From Methylacidimicrobium sp. B4 (lineage in GTDB: Bacteria > Verrucomicrobiota > Verrucomicrobiia > Methylacidiphilales > Methylacidiphilaceae): a stretch of DNA of 64,000 bases. The notes beneath the pieces were generated by a model, which saw only the letters and a program-made list of their open reading frames with translations, was not told where the DNA came from and made no database searches. Position numbers and translations under genes: made by a program. Location: NCBI RefSeq assembly GCF_017310545.1, contig NZ_CP066203.1, positions 1,984,001-2,048,000 on the forward strand, written 5' to 3'. Positions 33,057 through 41,078 of this stretch are shown here, piece by piece; within the stretch, counting starts at the first letter, position 1; the number at the start of each line of letters is the position of its first letter.

Positions 33057-34618
33057 TGGCCCGCACCAAGCCCGAGCATCCGCCCGTCCATCGGACCGAC
33101 CTGTTGCCGTCGAACCTGACGGCCAGCAAAGAGGCGGCCGTGCGCGCGCTGCTTAGAGCCTACCGCCGGGGTGCGGTGCTGCTGGGCCGGGAACAGTGGC
33201 GGCTCTTCTTTCAGACGGGCCGCTTTGAGAAGAACCACGACGTGGACAAGGTCACCTTCGCCGCCGTCATCGGCGCGGCCAACCGCGTCCAGATGGCCCG
33301 CTGGCAGGTCGTCGGGCAGCTCCAGGGCTGGATCCGCAACCGGGCCAATGAGTTTCGAGACCTGGTCAACCACAGCACGCTGACACCCGCCACCAAGCAG
33401 ATGCTCCACGCCATCAACGGCCTGGGCGCGTGGTTCCGGCGCGGCGAGGTGGCGAGGAGAGAGACGGGCGAGGTGATTCCGGTTTCCGTGCGACGGCTGG
33501 CGCGCGCCATGATGCGCCACTGCATGGCGCGGCATCGCCGCCCGGACCTCTCGCGCATCTCCATGCGCCTCGACCACCGCGCAGGGAGCATCGCCCGCCC
33601 CATCCAGGCGACGCAGGGTGGCAGGGTCGGCTGGTGGGTGAGCCTCTCCACGCTCGAGAAGGGGCGCAAGATCGCCATCCCGCTGCTTACCTACGACTAC
33701 CATGCCAAGCGTCCTGGCCGCGTGACCAACGGCATCCAGGTGAACGAGCGCGAGGGTCGCCTGAGCTTCGGCGTGGTGACCGACATGGGCGAGGTCTGCG
33801 CCAAAAGCCGCGCCGCCTACGACGGCCACGGCGCGCTGGCGCTTGATTTTGGGCTGTCCACGCTCTTGGCCACATCCGACGGCCGGCTGCTCGGCCAGGG
33901 CTGGCTCAAGCGGCTCAAGCGGTACGACGCGCTGCTTGCCTTGATCGCGGCCAGCCAGCAGCGTGCCGGACGCAGGCCACGCGAGAGCCAGCGGTATCGG
34001 GCGCTGGTGGAGGATGTGCGCGGCTTCCTTCGCACCGAGGTCGGCCGCGTGCTCAACCGCCTTGTCGAGCAGGGCAAGCCCAAGGAGTTGGTGCTGGAGC
34101 GGCTCGACTTCCGCCACTCCGACCTCTCAAGGCGGCTCAACGCGATCCTGCGCAACTGCGGACGCTCGATCGTCCAGGAGAAGTTGCGCGACCTGGAGGA
34201 GCGCTTCGGAATCCCCTCCGCCGAGGTCAACGCCGCATACACCTCTCAGGCATGTTCCGGTTGCGGCTATGTGGACAAGCGGAACCGCCGCGACCAGAAG
34301 ACCTTCGTCTGCCTTTGGTGCGGTCACCAAATGCACGCCGACCTCAATGCGGCGGCCAACATCGAAGCGCGCCGTGCGCGCCCCAATGGTTGGCTCTTCC
34401 AGGGGAAGGCTGCGGTCCTTGCCGAGCTCGTGCGCGAGTTCGGGGAGCGACCTGTCCGGGCGCTGAGCCTGGGCAGAACCGGGAGCCGGGGTGCCCCCGC
34501 CGACCCACGATCCACCAATCCCTACTTCGGTGGAGTGCCGTTGCCCGTGGTGAGGTCATCCGAACGCCGCGAGGCGTCCATGAAATCGCCCGATACTCCA
34601 GCCCTTGTGGCTGCCTGA
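33056..34618 (+). CDS. TnpB-like RNA-guided nuclease in an IS1595-type element
   Basis: A 520-residue protein, longer than ordinary TnpB. The C-terminal nuclease has all RuvC residues: Asp264 (L-A-L-D-F-G-L-S), Glu348 (V-L-E-R-L-D-F) and Asp429 (H-A-D-L-N-A-A-A-N). The zinc ribbon is Cys400/403 and Cys419/422 (C-S-G-C, C-L-W-C). The N-terminal 250 residues are basic and divergent from the copy at 16997. A tail of about 80 residues follows the nuclease and its codons run into the right inverted repeat. Function inferred: RNA-guided DNA cutting at empty donor sites. The guide RNA would be expected at its 3' end, overlapping the repeat. Confidence 0.87.
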   Translation: MARTKPEHPPVHRTDLLPSNLTASKEAAVRALLRAYRRGAVLLGREQWRLFFQTGRFEKNHDVDKVTFAAVIGAANRVQMARWQVVGQLQGWIRNRANEFRDLVNHSTLTPATKQMLHAINGLGAWFRRGEVARRETGEVIPVSVRRLARAMMRHCMARHRRPDLSRISMRLDHRAGSIARPIQATQGGRVGWWVSLSTLEKGRKIAIPLLTYDYHAKRPGRVTNGIQVNEREGRLSFGVVTDMGEVCAKSRAAYDGHGALALDFGLSTLLATSDGRLLGQGWLKRLKRYDALLALIAASQQRAGRRPRESQRYRALVEDVRGFLRTEVGRVLNRLVEQGKPKELVLERLDFRHSDLSRRLNAILRNCGRSIVQEKLRDLEERFGIPSAEVNAAYTSQACSGCGYVDKRNRRDQKTFVCLWCGHQMHADLNAAANIEARRARPNGWLFQGKAAVLAELVREFGERPVRALSLGRTGSRGAPADPRSTNPYFGGVPLPVVRSSERREASMKSPDTPALVAA

Positions 34619-36031
34619 GTCAACGCGATAGTACCCTTCGGCGAGACCCCACTTGCCCCCCTCGCGGCCCAGGCCCGATTCGCGGACCCCGCCAAAGGGA
34701 GCCTGGGCGGTCGAAGGGAGGGCGTCATTGACGCCGATGATTCCGTAGGGGATCTCCTCGGCGAAGCGGAAGGCCCGACCGAGGTCGCGGGTCCACAGGT
34801 AGGCGGCCAGGCCCGCCCGGCCGCGGCGGGCGGCGGCCAGCGCCTCCTCCTCGCTCTCGAAGAGGCAGAGGGGGGCGACCGGGCCGAAGGTCTCCTCCTC
34901 CAGGATGCGGGCATCAGGAGGCACTTCGGTGAGGAGGGTCGGAGGAAAGAAGAGGCCGCAGGTCGGACCTCCGAGCAGGGTTCTGGCTCCCCGGCTCCGG
35001 GCGTCCGCCACGAGCTCCGCGACCTTGGCCAAGCCCTGCGCGTTCACGAGCGGACCCACTTGGGTTGCCTCCTCGAGGGGATCTCCCGACCGGAGCGAGG
35101 CGACCTTCTCGGTGAAGAGGCGCAGGAAGGCGGGAGCGATCTCCTTCTGGAGGTAGAAGGCGTTTGCCGCAACACAGCTCTGCCCGCCATTCCGGAACTT
35201 GGCGGTGATCGCCCCGTCGGCCGCCTTCCCAAGATCGGCATCGGCAAAGACGAGGAAGGGGGCGCCACCGCCGAGCTCGAGGCTCACCCGCTTGAGAGTT
35301 GCCGCACTCCGCGGGTAGAGCCGCTTTCCTACGGGAGTGCTTCCCGTAAAGGTGAGCTTGCGGATGCGGGGATCATCCAGCAAGGGCTCAGAGAGGGCTT
35401 CGGGATCGGAGCTGGGGAGGACCTGGAAGGTCGCGGGCCATCCCCCGGACTCTTCCCAGAGCTTGGCCAGAAAGAGGGCGGTGAGCGGGCTCGCCTCGGC
35501 GGGCTTGAGCACGAAGGGGCAGCCGGCGGCGAGCGCGGGGGCCACCTTCCGGGTCACCATCGCGGCGGGGAAGTTCCACGGGGTGATCCCGTAGACGGGC
35601 CCGACGGGCGCGTAGCGGATGAAAATGCGCTTCTGCGGGTGCTGGCTCGGAACGGTCTCTCCGTAGATCCGCTTGGCCTCTTCGGCATACCAGTCGAGGA
35701 AGCTGGCCGCGTAGAGAATCTCCCGCCTGCCCTCGGCGAGGGGCTTGCCCATCTCCTGAGCCATCGTTCGGGCGAGCGCCTCCGCATGGGAGAGGATCGC
35801 CTCGCGCCACTTCCGGAGGAGGTCGGAACGGAGGTAAGGGGTTGCCGATCGCCACGCGGGGAAGATCTGCGCCGCCGCCTCGATTGCGGCTCGGGCCTCC
35901 TTCGCATTGCAGTCGGCGATCTCCGCGAGCAGGGTGCCGGTCGCCGGGCTTCTCACCGGGAAGGTCCGCGCGGTCTCGATCCAGGAGCCGGCGACAAACG
36001 CCTGGGAGAGATCGGCAAGGGATGGATCCAT
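34556..36031 (-). CDS. Aldehyde dehydrogenase (succinate-semialdehyde type), 3' end altered by insertion
   Basis: Now 491 residues; 465 codons are native (36031 down to 34637) and the last 26 residues are read from the transposon end (G-Y-Y-R-V-D-S and onward). The native protein was 477 residues, usual for succinate-semialdehyde dehydrogenases. Conserved parts: P-W-N-F-P-A, F-T-G-S-T-P-V-G, L-E-L-G-G-G-A-P-F and G-G-Q-S-C-V-A-A (catalytic Cys). The lost tail (Y-L-E-P-Q-Y-L-S-L-G-L-G) normally contributes to dimer contacts, so activity may be reduced. Start at the ATG 36031 with GGAG upstream. It is last in a minus-strand run with SagB-like and 2OG oxygenase genes. Confidence 0.92.
   Translation of the reverse strand: MDPSLADLSQAFVAGSWIETARTFPVRSPATGTLLAEIADCNAKEARAAIEAAAQIFPAWRSATPYLRSDLLRKWREAILSHAEALARTMAQEMGKPLAEGRREILYAASFLDWYAEEAKRIYGETVPSQHPQKRIFIRYAPVGPVYGITPWNFPAAMVTRKVAPALAAGCPFVLKPAEASPLTALFLAKLWEESGGWPATFQVLPSSDPEALSEPLLDDPRIRKLTFTGSTPVGKRLYPRSAATLKRVSLELGGGAPFLVFADADLGKAADGAITAKFRNGGQSCVAANAFYLQKEIAPAFLRLFTEKVASLRSGDPLEEATQVGPLVNAQGLAKVAELVADARSRGARTLLGGPTCGLFFPPTLLTEVPPDARILEEETFGPVAPLCLFESEEEALAAARRGRAGLAAYLWTRDLGRAFRFAEEIPYGIIGVNDALPSTAQAPFGGVRESGLGREGGKWGLAEGYYRVDSGSHKGWSIGRFHGRLAAFG
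34595..34636 (-). repeat. Right terminal inverted repeat
   Basis: Partner of 32499-32540. It includes the last codons of the TnpB-like gene on the plus strand and, on the minus strand, the first foreign codons of the dehydrogenase. Its outer end is GGGTACTATC. Confidence 0.85.
34637..34644. repeat. Target-site duplication, right copy
   Basis: TTCGGCGA, identical to 32491-32498. On the minus strand it encodes the last native residues L-A-E of the dehydrogenase. Confidence 0.93.
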
Positions 36032-36115
36032 AGGGGCTCCGGGCGGAAAGGGAGAGGGTAGCTTCCCCGCAAGCGTAGAGGAAAATGGCTCGCTCGGCGA
36101 GCGCAAAGCCGCCGC

Positions 36116-37774
36116 CTAGCTCTCCGCCGGTGCTCGGGAGGAAGCGGGCCGGTGGAGGTGGGCATAGGCGGGCCGCGTCTGGAGGCGATGGTCGCCGACC
36201 GCTCCGCCCACGGTGAAGTGATAGAGGCTCTGCCACGGGAGCCCGCGAATGCCGACGAGCTCGTGGAGGCCATCGTCGAAGTAGCAGCCGATCCCGGTTC
36301 CGCGGAGCCCTGCCGCTTCGGCACCCAGGTAGAGGAACTGGCCGATGAGCCCGCATTCCCAGAAGAGGCGCGGATAGAGCCAGGGATGATCGTGGATGCG
36401 GGAGAGGTCGGCAAGCATGGCCAGGGCAAAGCAGCCTCCGGAAGCGATGGTCTGAAAGCAGCTGATCTTGGCCACCAGCTCCCGGAAGTCGCCCTCCACG
36501 AGGCGGAAGAAGGGAAATGCTCGTGGAACGCCGGGTGGCGGCTGCCAGGCGAACTCTGGGCGCAGCTCGTGGCGGAGAGAGGCTTCGTGGGCGGCCGAGC
36601 GGAGGAGGAGGTAGAGTCCAGGGACCAAGCCCTCGACCCGATGGACGAAGACAACGAGGGAGACCCGAGGGTGCCAGGGAAGAACGGCGAAGGGAAAGGC
36701 GGCTGGCCCGGGCAGGAGCTGGGAGAGGATGTGCAGAAAAGCCTCCCGGGAGATCGAGGTCTTTCCGTCCATCGCCATTGCGCTCCGCCGCCGGCGGACG
36801 AGAGCGCCCGCCCCTTGGGAGGAGGGCGGCGAGACGTGCGAGGAGGAGAGGGCCGCGGCCCCTTCCTCTCCCGACCATCCACCGGGGTAGAGGGTGGAGG
36901 CGATCGCCCCTTCCAGGAGCGGCCAGGGGAGGTGGTCTGTCGAAAGGCGGTTGGGATGCCCCAGCGGAGGCTCGTCCCGCAGGGCGCTGAGCAGCGTATC
37001 GGGAAGGCGAAAGGCCCGGGTCTGCGCATCCAGGCGGGTCTCCCGGCCTGGAGAGATGGCCAGCACGCAGTCGGCGTGCTCCGCTTCCGGCCCTCGCTGG
37101 CTTTCGGTCGCGAGGATCCGCGCCAGCTCGGGCGACCCCACCGCCGGCAGGATGGACGCCTGCCATCCCCGCATCCTGGCGGAAAGCGCGAGGGCGCCAA
37201 TCGCATGCCCCAGGTCATGGTGGCAATAGCGGTAGGCCCGCTCGCCATATTTCCACGCCTCGCGCCAGTAGATCGAGGTGAGCGCCACCAGGAAGGTTCC
37301 CGGAGGAAAGCGGGCGACGATCTCCTCCCATGGGCCGGATTCGAGCCAGCGGCGAGCCTCGAGGCTGTGCTGGAGGGGGGAGTAGTGGAAGACCCCGGCG
37401 CTCGGGTTCCCGGGGAGCGGGGGAAGAAGGAGGTAGGCTTCGGTCGGATGGAGGTTTCCGCTCGAAGGATTGACGCGCAGCGACCAGGGTGGGGAGTGGG
37501 GAGCCTGCTTCCAAGCCGAAAGGGCGAGGCTCTCGAAGAGGAAGCGGCTCAGAGACTCCCAGGAAAGCGGTATGGCCTCCGGGGCCTCGTCGAAGAGACG
37601 GTCGTAGGGGGGGCCCGCTTCTTCAGAAGGGAGAGGGAGCGGGATCTCCGGGCTGCCCTCGAAGCGGCGGAAGGGGTCGGGCTGGGTCTCCCAGTCGAGG
37701 AAGCCTGGTCCATCCGCATAGCCCGAAAAGGAGTGCTTGGAGGCGGCATGGTAGGCGAGGATCGAGGAGCCCAT
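36116..37774 (-). CDS. SagB/nitroreductase-type FMN oxidoreductase, two domains
   Basis: A 552-residue protein made of two nitroreductase-like halves. Features include W-S-L-R-V-N-P-S-S-G-N-L-H-P-T-E-A-Y (N-half), C-H-H-D-L-G-H-A and, in the second half, G-T-G-I-G-C-Y-F-D-D and a repeat of the flavin-binding segment. SagB-type enzymes oxidise azolines in peptide natural products, but no precursor peptide, cyclodehydratase or transporter gene is near. Similar two-domain proteins also occur alone in many bacteria. It lies between a 2OG oxygenase and an aldehyde dehydrogenase on the same strand. Confidence 0.82.
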   Translation of the reverse strand: MGSSILAYHAASKHSFSGYADGPGFLDWETQPDPFRRFEGSPEIPLPLPSEEAGPPYDRLFDEAPEAIPLSWESLSRFLFESLALSAWKQAPHSPPWSLRVNPSSGNLHPTEAYLLLPPLPGNPSAGVFHYSPLQHSLEARRWLESGPWEEIVARFPPGTFLVALTSIYWREAWKYGERAYRYCHHDLGHAIGALALSARMRGWQASILPAVGSPELARILATESQRGPEAEHADCVLAISPGRETRLDAQTRAFRLPDTLLSALRDEPPLGHPNRLSTDHLPWPLLEGAIASTLYPGGWSGEEGAAALSSSHVSPPSSQGAGALVRRRRSAMAMDGKTSISREAFLHILSQLLPGPAAFPFAVLPWHPRVSLVVFVHRVEGLVPGLYLLLRSAAHEASLRHELRPEFAWQPPPGVPRAFPFFRLVEGDFRELVAKISCFQTIASGGCFALAMLADLSRIHDHPWLYPRLFWECGLIGQFLYLGAEAAGLRGTGIGCYFDDGLHELVGIRGLPWQSLYHFTVGGAVGDHRLQTRPAYAHLHRPASSRAPAES

Positions 37775-37849
37775 CGGATCGCTTCCAAAGTTGGGGAGAA
37801 GGGCCCAAAAAGCAATCGACTCGTTCCTCGGGCCCGGTGGCGCGCGGGC

Positions 37850-38509
37850 CTACCGGGAGACCTTCCGCCAATGAAGCCGCTCGAGCATCCCGGAGGGGAT
37901 CAGGCTCTTGATGAGGCTTGAGCGGCCATGGCGGCGGAGCTCCTGGTCGAGAACTTCCTGGCTCGTCAACCAGTTGACCATCAGGACGCGCCGCTCCCCT
38001 TCGAAGAGCCGGTGCCCATGAAAGGAGCGGTCGGAGCGGCGAAAGAGAAGGAGCGTCCCCCACTCGGGAGAGAGCTCGACGGCCACATCGTCGATGTTCG
38101 AGCTGCGCAGCAGCCGGAGCCGCCCGCTATCCGCTTCCCAGCGGCTGTTGAGATAGAGCAAGAGGGTAAGGATCTTGGTCTCCGAATCGGTGTGAACCTG
38201 ACCGTCGCGCGGCCCGCAGCGACCTCGGACGGTCACCAAGGCGGGCTTCCCTTCCAACGGCACCGCGAACTTTTGGGAGACGGCGTCGCGGAAGGAAGGG
38301 GCTTGGAGATCCTCCAGGAGGGCGGCGAAGAGTGGACCGTAGCGAAGCACCTGGACCGGAAAGACGCCCGGCTTGTCGATCGCGGGAAACTCCTTTTCGA
38401 AGGACGCCCGAAGATCGGCGGGCAGGAAATCCCGGACGAGGACATGCTCGAAGGGATCGGCGACCAAGGGCGCCGAAGTGAATGCCTCGAAGCGGACAAG
38501 GTTGGGCAT
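37850..38509 (-). CDS. 2-oxoglutarate/Fe(II)-dependent oxygenase
   Basis: A 219-residue protein with the jelly-roll iron site H-T-D (H-x-D, about residue 107), L-L-L-Y-L-N on the core strand and a distal H-G-H-R-L-F-E-G-E-R-R-V-L (His and 2-oxoglutarate-binding Arg). Start at the ATG 38509 with GGAAGGG upstream; an extension to 38599 is low in complexity. First gene of the SagB/dehydrogenase run; the target substrate is unknown. Divergent from the endonuclease V homologue. Confidence 0.83.
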   Translation of the reverse strand: MPNLVRFEAFTSAPLVADPFEHVLVRDFLPADLRASFEKEFPAIDKPGVFPVQVLRYGPLFAALLEDLQAPSFRDAVSQKFAVPLEGKPALVTVRGRCGPRDGQVHTDSETKILTLLLYLNSRWEADSGRLRLLRSSNIDDVAVELSPEWGTLLLFRRSDRSFHGHRLFEGERRVLMVNWLTSQEVLDQELRRHGRSSLIKSLIPSGMLERLHWRKVSR

Positions 38510-38598
38510 GCGGTCCGTCCCTTCCTCGCGCCCGTAATCGGCTGGCACTCGGGCAGCGATCAGGGAAGATCGTAATTCCACCCCCCGGAAGGGGGCCA

Positions 38599-39360
38599 AT
38601 GAAATTTCGTTCCTGTAGGATCAAGGGAATGGAAGGGGACGGAGAAGAAGGGCGAGAGCCGGCTCTCCTCTGGCCAACGACGGTCGAGGAGCTGGTTATT
38701 CTCCAGGAGAGCCTCGGCCAAGCAGAAGAGGAAATGTGGAAGCCGCCCGCCCGGCCGCTTCTGGTCGCCGGATGCTTCCTGTGCTTTTCGCGGGGAAGGC
38801 GGGGCCCCGGGCATGCGGGGGAGGCGGGTTGGGCTGCGGCGGCGCTCGTCCAGTCGGGCAGGCTGCTGGGTGCAGGAGTGGCCAGAGGGGTGGCAAGCGT
38901 CCCTTACGAGCCGGGGCTCCTGGCGCTGCGGGAGGGCTCGCTGCTCGAAGAAGCGATCCGAAGGCTCCCGGATCGGCCGGAGCTCCTGCTGGTCGACGCG
39001 ACCGGCCGTGACCATCCACGGGGAGCCGGCCTGGCGCTCCATCTCGGGGCCAAGCTCGGCCTTCCCTCGGTGGGAGTGACCCGCAACCCGCTCTTGGCTT
39101 GCGGAAGGCCGCCGGGGGAGCCCCGCGGATCGCTCTCGGCTCTCTGGTTGGGAGGAAGCGTCGTCGCCTATTGGGTGCGGACCCAGGAGGGCAAGGCACC
39201 GCTGGTGGCCCATGCGGGCTGGAGGACGGAGCCAGAGGCGGCCGCGGAGCTTCTCTTGGCGCTGAGCCCTCGCTACCGCACGCCTGAGCCCTTGCGGCAG
39301 GCGCGCAGGCTCGCGCGCGAGGCGCGAGCCCTGGAGGGGAGCCGCGGAGGGAGGGACTAA
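38599..39360 (+). CDS. Endonuclease V homologue with altered active site
   Basis: A 253-residue relative of Nfi, which cleaves DNA next to deoxyinosine. Family motifs: V-P-Y-E-P-G-L-L-A-L-R-E-G (wedge Tyr and catalytic Glu), L-L-V-D-A-T-G-R-D-H-P-R-G-A-G (catalytic Asp) and A-H-A-G-W-R-T (His). The first active-site aspartate, expected after A-G near residue 58, is replaced (A-G-C-F-L-C-F), and the lysine of the G-V-x-K segment is Arg (G-V-T-R-N). Catalysis may be lost or changed. GGAAGGGGG precedes the ATG; an alternative start is 38629. Confidence 0.8.
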   Translation: MKFRSCRIKGMEGDGEEGREPALLWPTTVEELVILQESLGQAEEEMWKPPARPLLVAGCFLCFSRGRRGPGHAGEAGWAAAALVQSGRLLGAGVARGVASVPYEPGLLALREGSLLEEAIRRLPDRPELLLVDATGRDHPRGAGLALHLGAKLGLPSVGVTRNPLLACGRPPGEPRGSLSALWLGGSVVAYWVRTQEGKAPLVAHAGWRTEPEAAAELLLALSPRYRTPEPLRQARRLAREARALEGSRGGRD

Positions 39361-39543
39361 GGGAGCTTCCCTTGCCCACGACCATCCTCTTCTTCGGTCA
39401 ATGTCCGGATCCCGGGAAGCATGGGAAGGCGCATTCCGTGGTCGAGGCCGCCGATTTGATTTGGCCGTTGCGAAGCAGCAAGCTTTCCCGGATGGGACGG
39501 TGGAAGGCTTGCCAGGGGAAGAGCCCGACGCTAGGTTGTTCGC

Positions 39544-39924
39544 ATGAGTCAGGAGTTCTCGATGAAAGAGCTCTTCGGCACGTTCCTGGGAGACGGCGAT
39601 GAGGCCAATGCCTTCCGTTTTAACGAAATAGAGGCCAAGCTCGCCTTACACGGCCGGGTCATCTTCGATTTTGATGGTGTCACGAACATGAACGAATCGT
39701 TTGCCCACGCGCTTTTCGGCAATCTGGCCGAGGACCATCCCGACGATCTGGTCGATCGGGTCCGGTTCAAGAATTGCTCTCCATTGATTCGGGGCTTCCT
39801 CGTCTCGGCCGTTGCGCACGGGATCGAGCGAGGAAAGCGGCTGGCACGCTCGGAGAAAGAGGGAAAGCCGCGCGAGGCCCTGCCAACGGTGGAGGCTTGC
39901 GGGGAACCCGCCTTCGGTCCGTGA
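39544..39924 (+). CDS. STAS-like DUF4325 protein
   Basis: A 126-residue protein. The core G-R-V-I-F-D-F-D-G-V-T-N-M-N-E-S-F-A-H-A-L, then V-R-F-K-N-C-S-P-L-I-R-G-F-L, matches DUF4325, a STAS-like family often paired with an ATPase or restriction-associated protein. No partner gene is adjacent. It lies against a tRNA gene, whose last base it overlaps on the opposite strand, a position used by integrating islands. The C-terminal 20 residues are not conserved-looking. Confidence 0.75.
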   Translation: MSQEFSMKELFGTFLGDGDEANAFRFNEIEAKLALHGRVIFDFDGVTNMNESFAHALFGNLAEDHPDDLVDRVRFKNCSPLIRGFLVSAVAHGIERGKRLARSEKEGKPREALPTVEACGEPAFGP

Positions 39925-39995
39925 GCCGGCTGTGGGGTTCGAACCCACGACCCGCAGTTTACAAAACTGCTGCTCTGCCGCTGAGCTAAGCCGGC
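39924..39995 (-). tRNA. tRNA-Thr (anticodon TGT)
   Basis: On the minus strand the acceptor arms GCCGGCT and AGCCGGC pair over 7 bp. The D arm contains TAGCTCAGC-GGCAGAGC. The anticodon stem-loop GCAGT-TTTGTAA-ACTGC has TGT as anticodon, and the T arm reads GTGGG-TTCGAAC-CCCAC. The CCA end is not encoded. The only tRNA in the window. Confidence 0.96.
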
Positions 39996-40151
39996 GAAGA
40001 GATGGGGAACGCCTTGATCGTAGGTTGGCGGCGGGGCGATGTCAAATGGCCGCACCTCTCGCGGCTACCCGCCAGGTACTCGGGGAAACCCGGTATGGAA
40101 AAGGGAGGGAAACCCCTACCGCAGGTATCGGCCGAATTTCACCAAGGGCTT

Positions 40152-40180
40152 TTGACAAGCCGTTCGGGATTTAGCTAAAG
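40152..40180 (+). promoter_or_regulatory. Promoter-like sequence before a small basic gene
   Basis: A perfect TTGACA at 40152-40157 is followed after 17 bases by CTAAAG, with TAGCTAAAGTGTACCAT close by as the AT-rich -10 region. It lies 40 bases before the small gene at 40220. Confidence 0.45.
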
Positions 40181-40219
40181 TGTACCATTCTTGCAATTGC
40201 GCTGATTGGGGAAAGAGGA

Positions 40220-40381
40220 ATGGAAAAAAACGGGGAGAGACCGAAGAGGAGAAAGAAGAAGAAAGACGATCCCTCCCCCTCCCCTGAAGCGAAGCCTTCG
40301 TCCCCGAAGCCGCAATCCTTGGCGCACAGCCTCTTTTCGAGCTGGCTGTCGCGTTTCCCTTGCCGCCGGATCCACGAGTAA
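40220..40381 (+). CDS. Small lysine/proline-rich protein
   Basis: A 53-residue protein starting M-E-K-N-G-E-R-P-K-R-R-K-K-K-K-D-D, very basic, then proline- and serine-rich. AAAGAGG lies just upstream of the ATG and a TTGACA-type promoter 40 bases before that. No family recognised; it could be a nucleic-acid-binding small protein. The gene is too short to be certain. Confidence 0.45.
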   Translation: MEKNGERPKRRKKKKDDPSPSPEAKPSSPKPQSLAHSLFSSWLSRFPCRRIHE

Positions 40382-40472
40382 GGCCAGGCTGGGTCCATAG
40401 TGGCCGGCGGCCACGCGGCGGAACGCCGATTTGCTCTTGCGTCGGAGCGGGGATCGCGTTTTGGATGCGTTC

Positions 40473-41060
40473 ATGACCCGGCTTTCGCCCTCGGAGAAGG
40501 AGGAGCAGCGGCGGCTGCTTCGGTTGAGGCTGGCCGCACGGAGCCAAGAGGAGCGAGCGGCCGCAAGCCTGCGGCTCGCGGACCGGCTGCCGTGCCTTCC
40601 CGAGTGGGGAGCGGTCCGGCGCGTGGCACTCTACGCCTCGCTTTCCAGCGAGCCGGACACCGATCTTCTCTTCCCGCGAGCTCGGGCGGAGGGCAAGCGG
40701 GTCTTCTATCCCTTCTTTCGGGGTGCCGGCCGGAGCCTCGGTTTCGCCGAGGTCGACGCGGTCGAATCGCTGCGGCCGGGTCCGCTCCGGTTTCGGGAGC
40801 CTCCTCCGTCGGGAGGGGACGGGAAGGTCGAGGTCGATCTCTTGCTCATTCCCGGGCTCGGGTTCGACCGGGAGGGGATGAGGTTGGGGCGGGGGAGCGG
40901 CTATTACGACCGGACGCTGGCGGAGACCCGTGCCCAGATCCTGCGGGTCGGTTACTTCTTTTCCTGGCAGGAGCTCTCCAAGGTGGCTGCAGAAGGGCAC
41001 GACGAGCGGCTTGACGTCGTGATCACGGAAAAGGAGACGATTCGGATTCGGACGGAGTAA
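40473..41060 (+). CDS. 5-formyltetrahydrofolate cyclo-ligase
   Basis: A 195-residue enzyme converting 5-formyl-THF to 5,10-methenyl-THF with ATP. The C-terminal motif L-G-R-G-S-G-Y-Y-D-R-T-L and P-G-L-G-F-D are diagnostic. N-terminal basic helices (K-E-E-Q-R-R-L-L-R-L-R-L) are typical. An in-frame TTG at 40431 would add 14 residues; I prefer the ATG at 40473. It is followed after 18 bases by an SDR gene on the same strand. Confidence 0.9.
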   Translation: MTRLSPSEKEEQRRLLRLRLAARSQEERAAASLRLADRLPCLPEWGAVRRVALYASLSSEPDTDLLFPRARAEGKRVFYPFFRGAGRSLGFAEVDAVESLRPGPLRFREPPPSGGDGKVEVDLLLIPGLGFDREGMRLGRGSGYYDRTLAETRAQILRVGYFFSWQELSKVAAEGHDERLDVVITEKETIRIRTE

Positions 41061-41078
41061 CCAGCCAGGGAGAGGGCG

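Larger units (their letters stand above)
32499..34636 (+). mobile_element. IS1595-like transposon carrying a TnpB-like nuclease gene
   Basis: A 2,138-bp element bounded by a perfect 8-bp target duplication and imperfect inverted ends (27 of 42 positions agree). It carries two genes on the plus strand: a truncated IS1595-type transposase (32547-33056) and a TnpB-like protein (33056-34618), overlapping by 1 nt. The transposase lacks most of its catalytic domain, so the element would need a complete relative in trans. The clean duplication and undecayed genes suggest a recent insertion. It is quite different from the IS200/IS605 element at 16980, with other ends and a longer nuclease. IS1595 members with passenger genes are known as a class; I am not aware of one built with TnpB. 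Confidence 0.9.
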
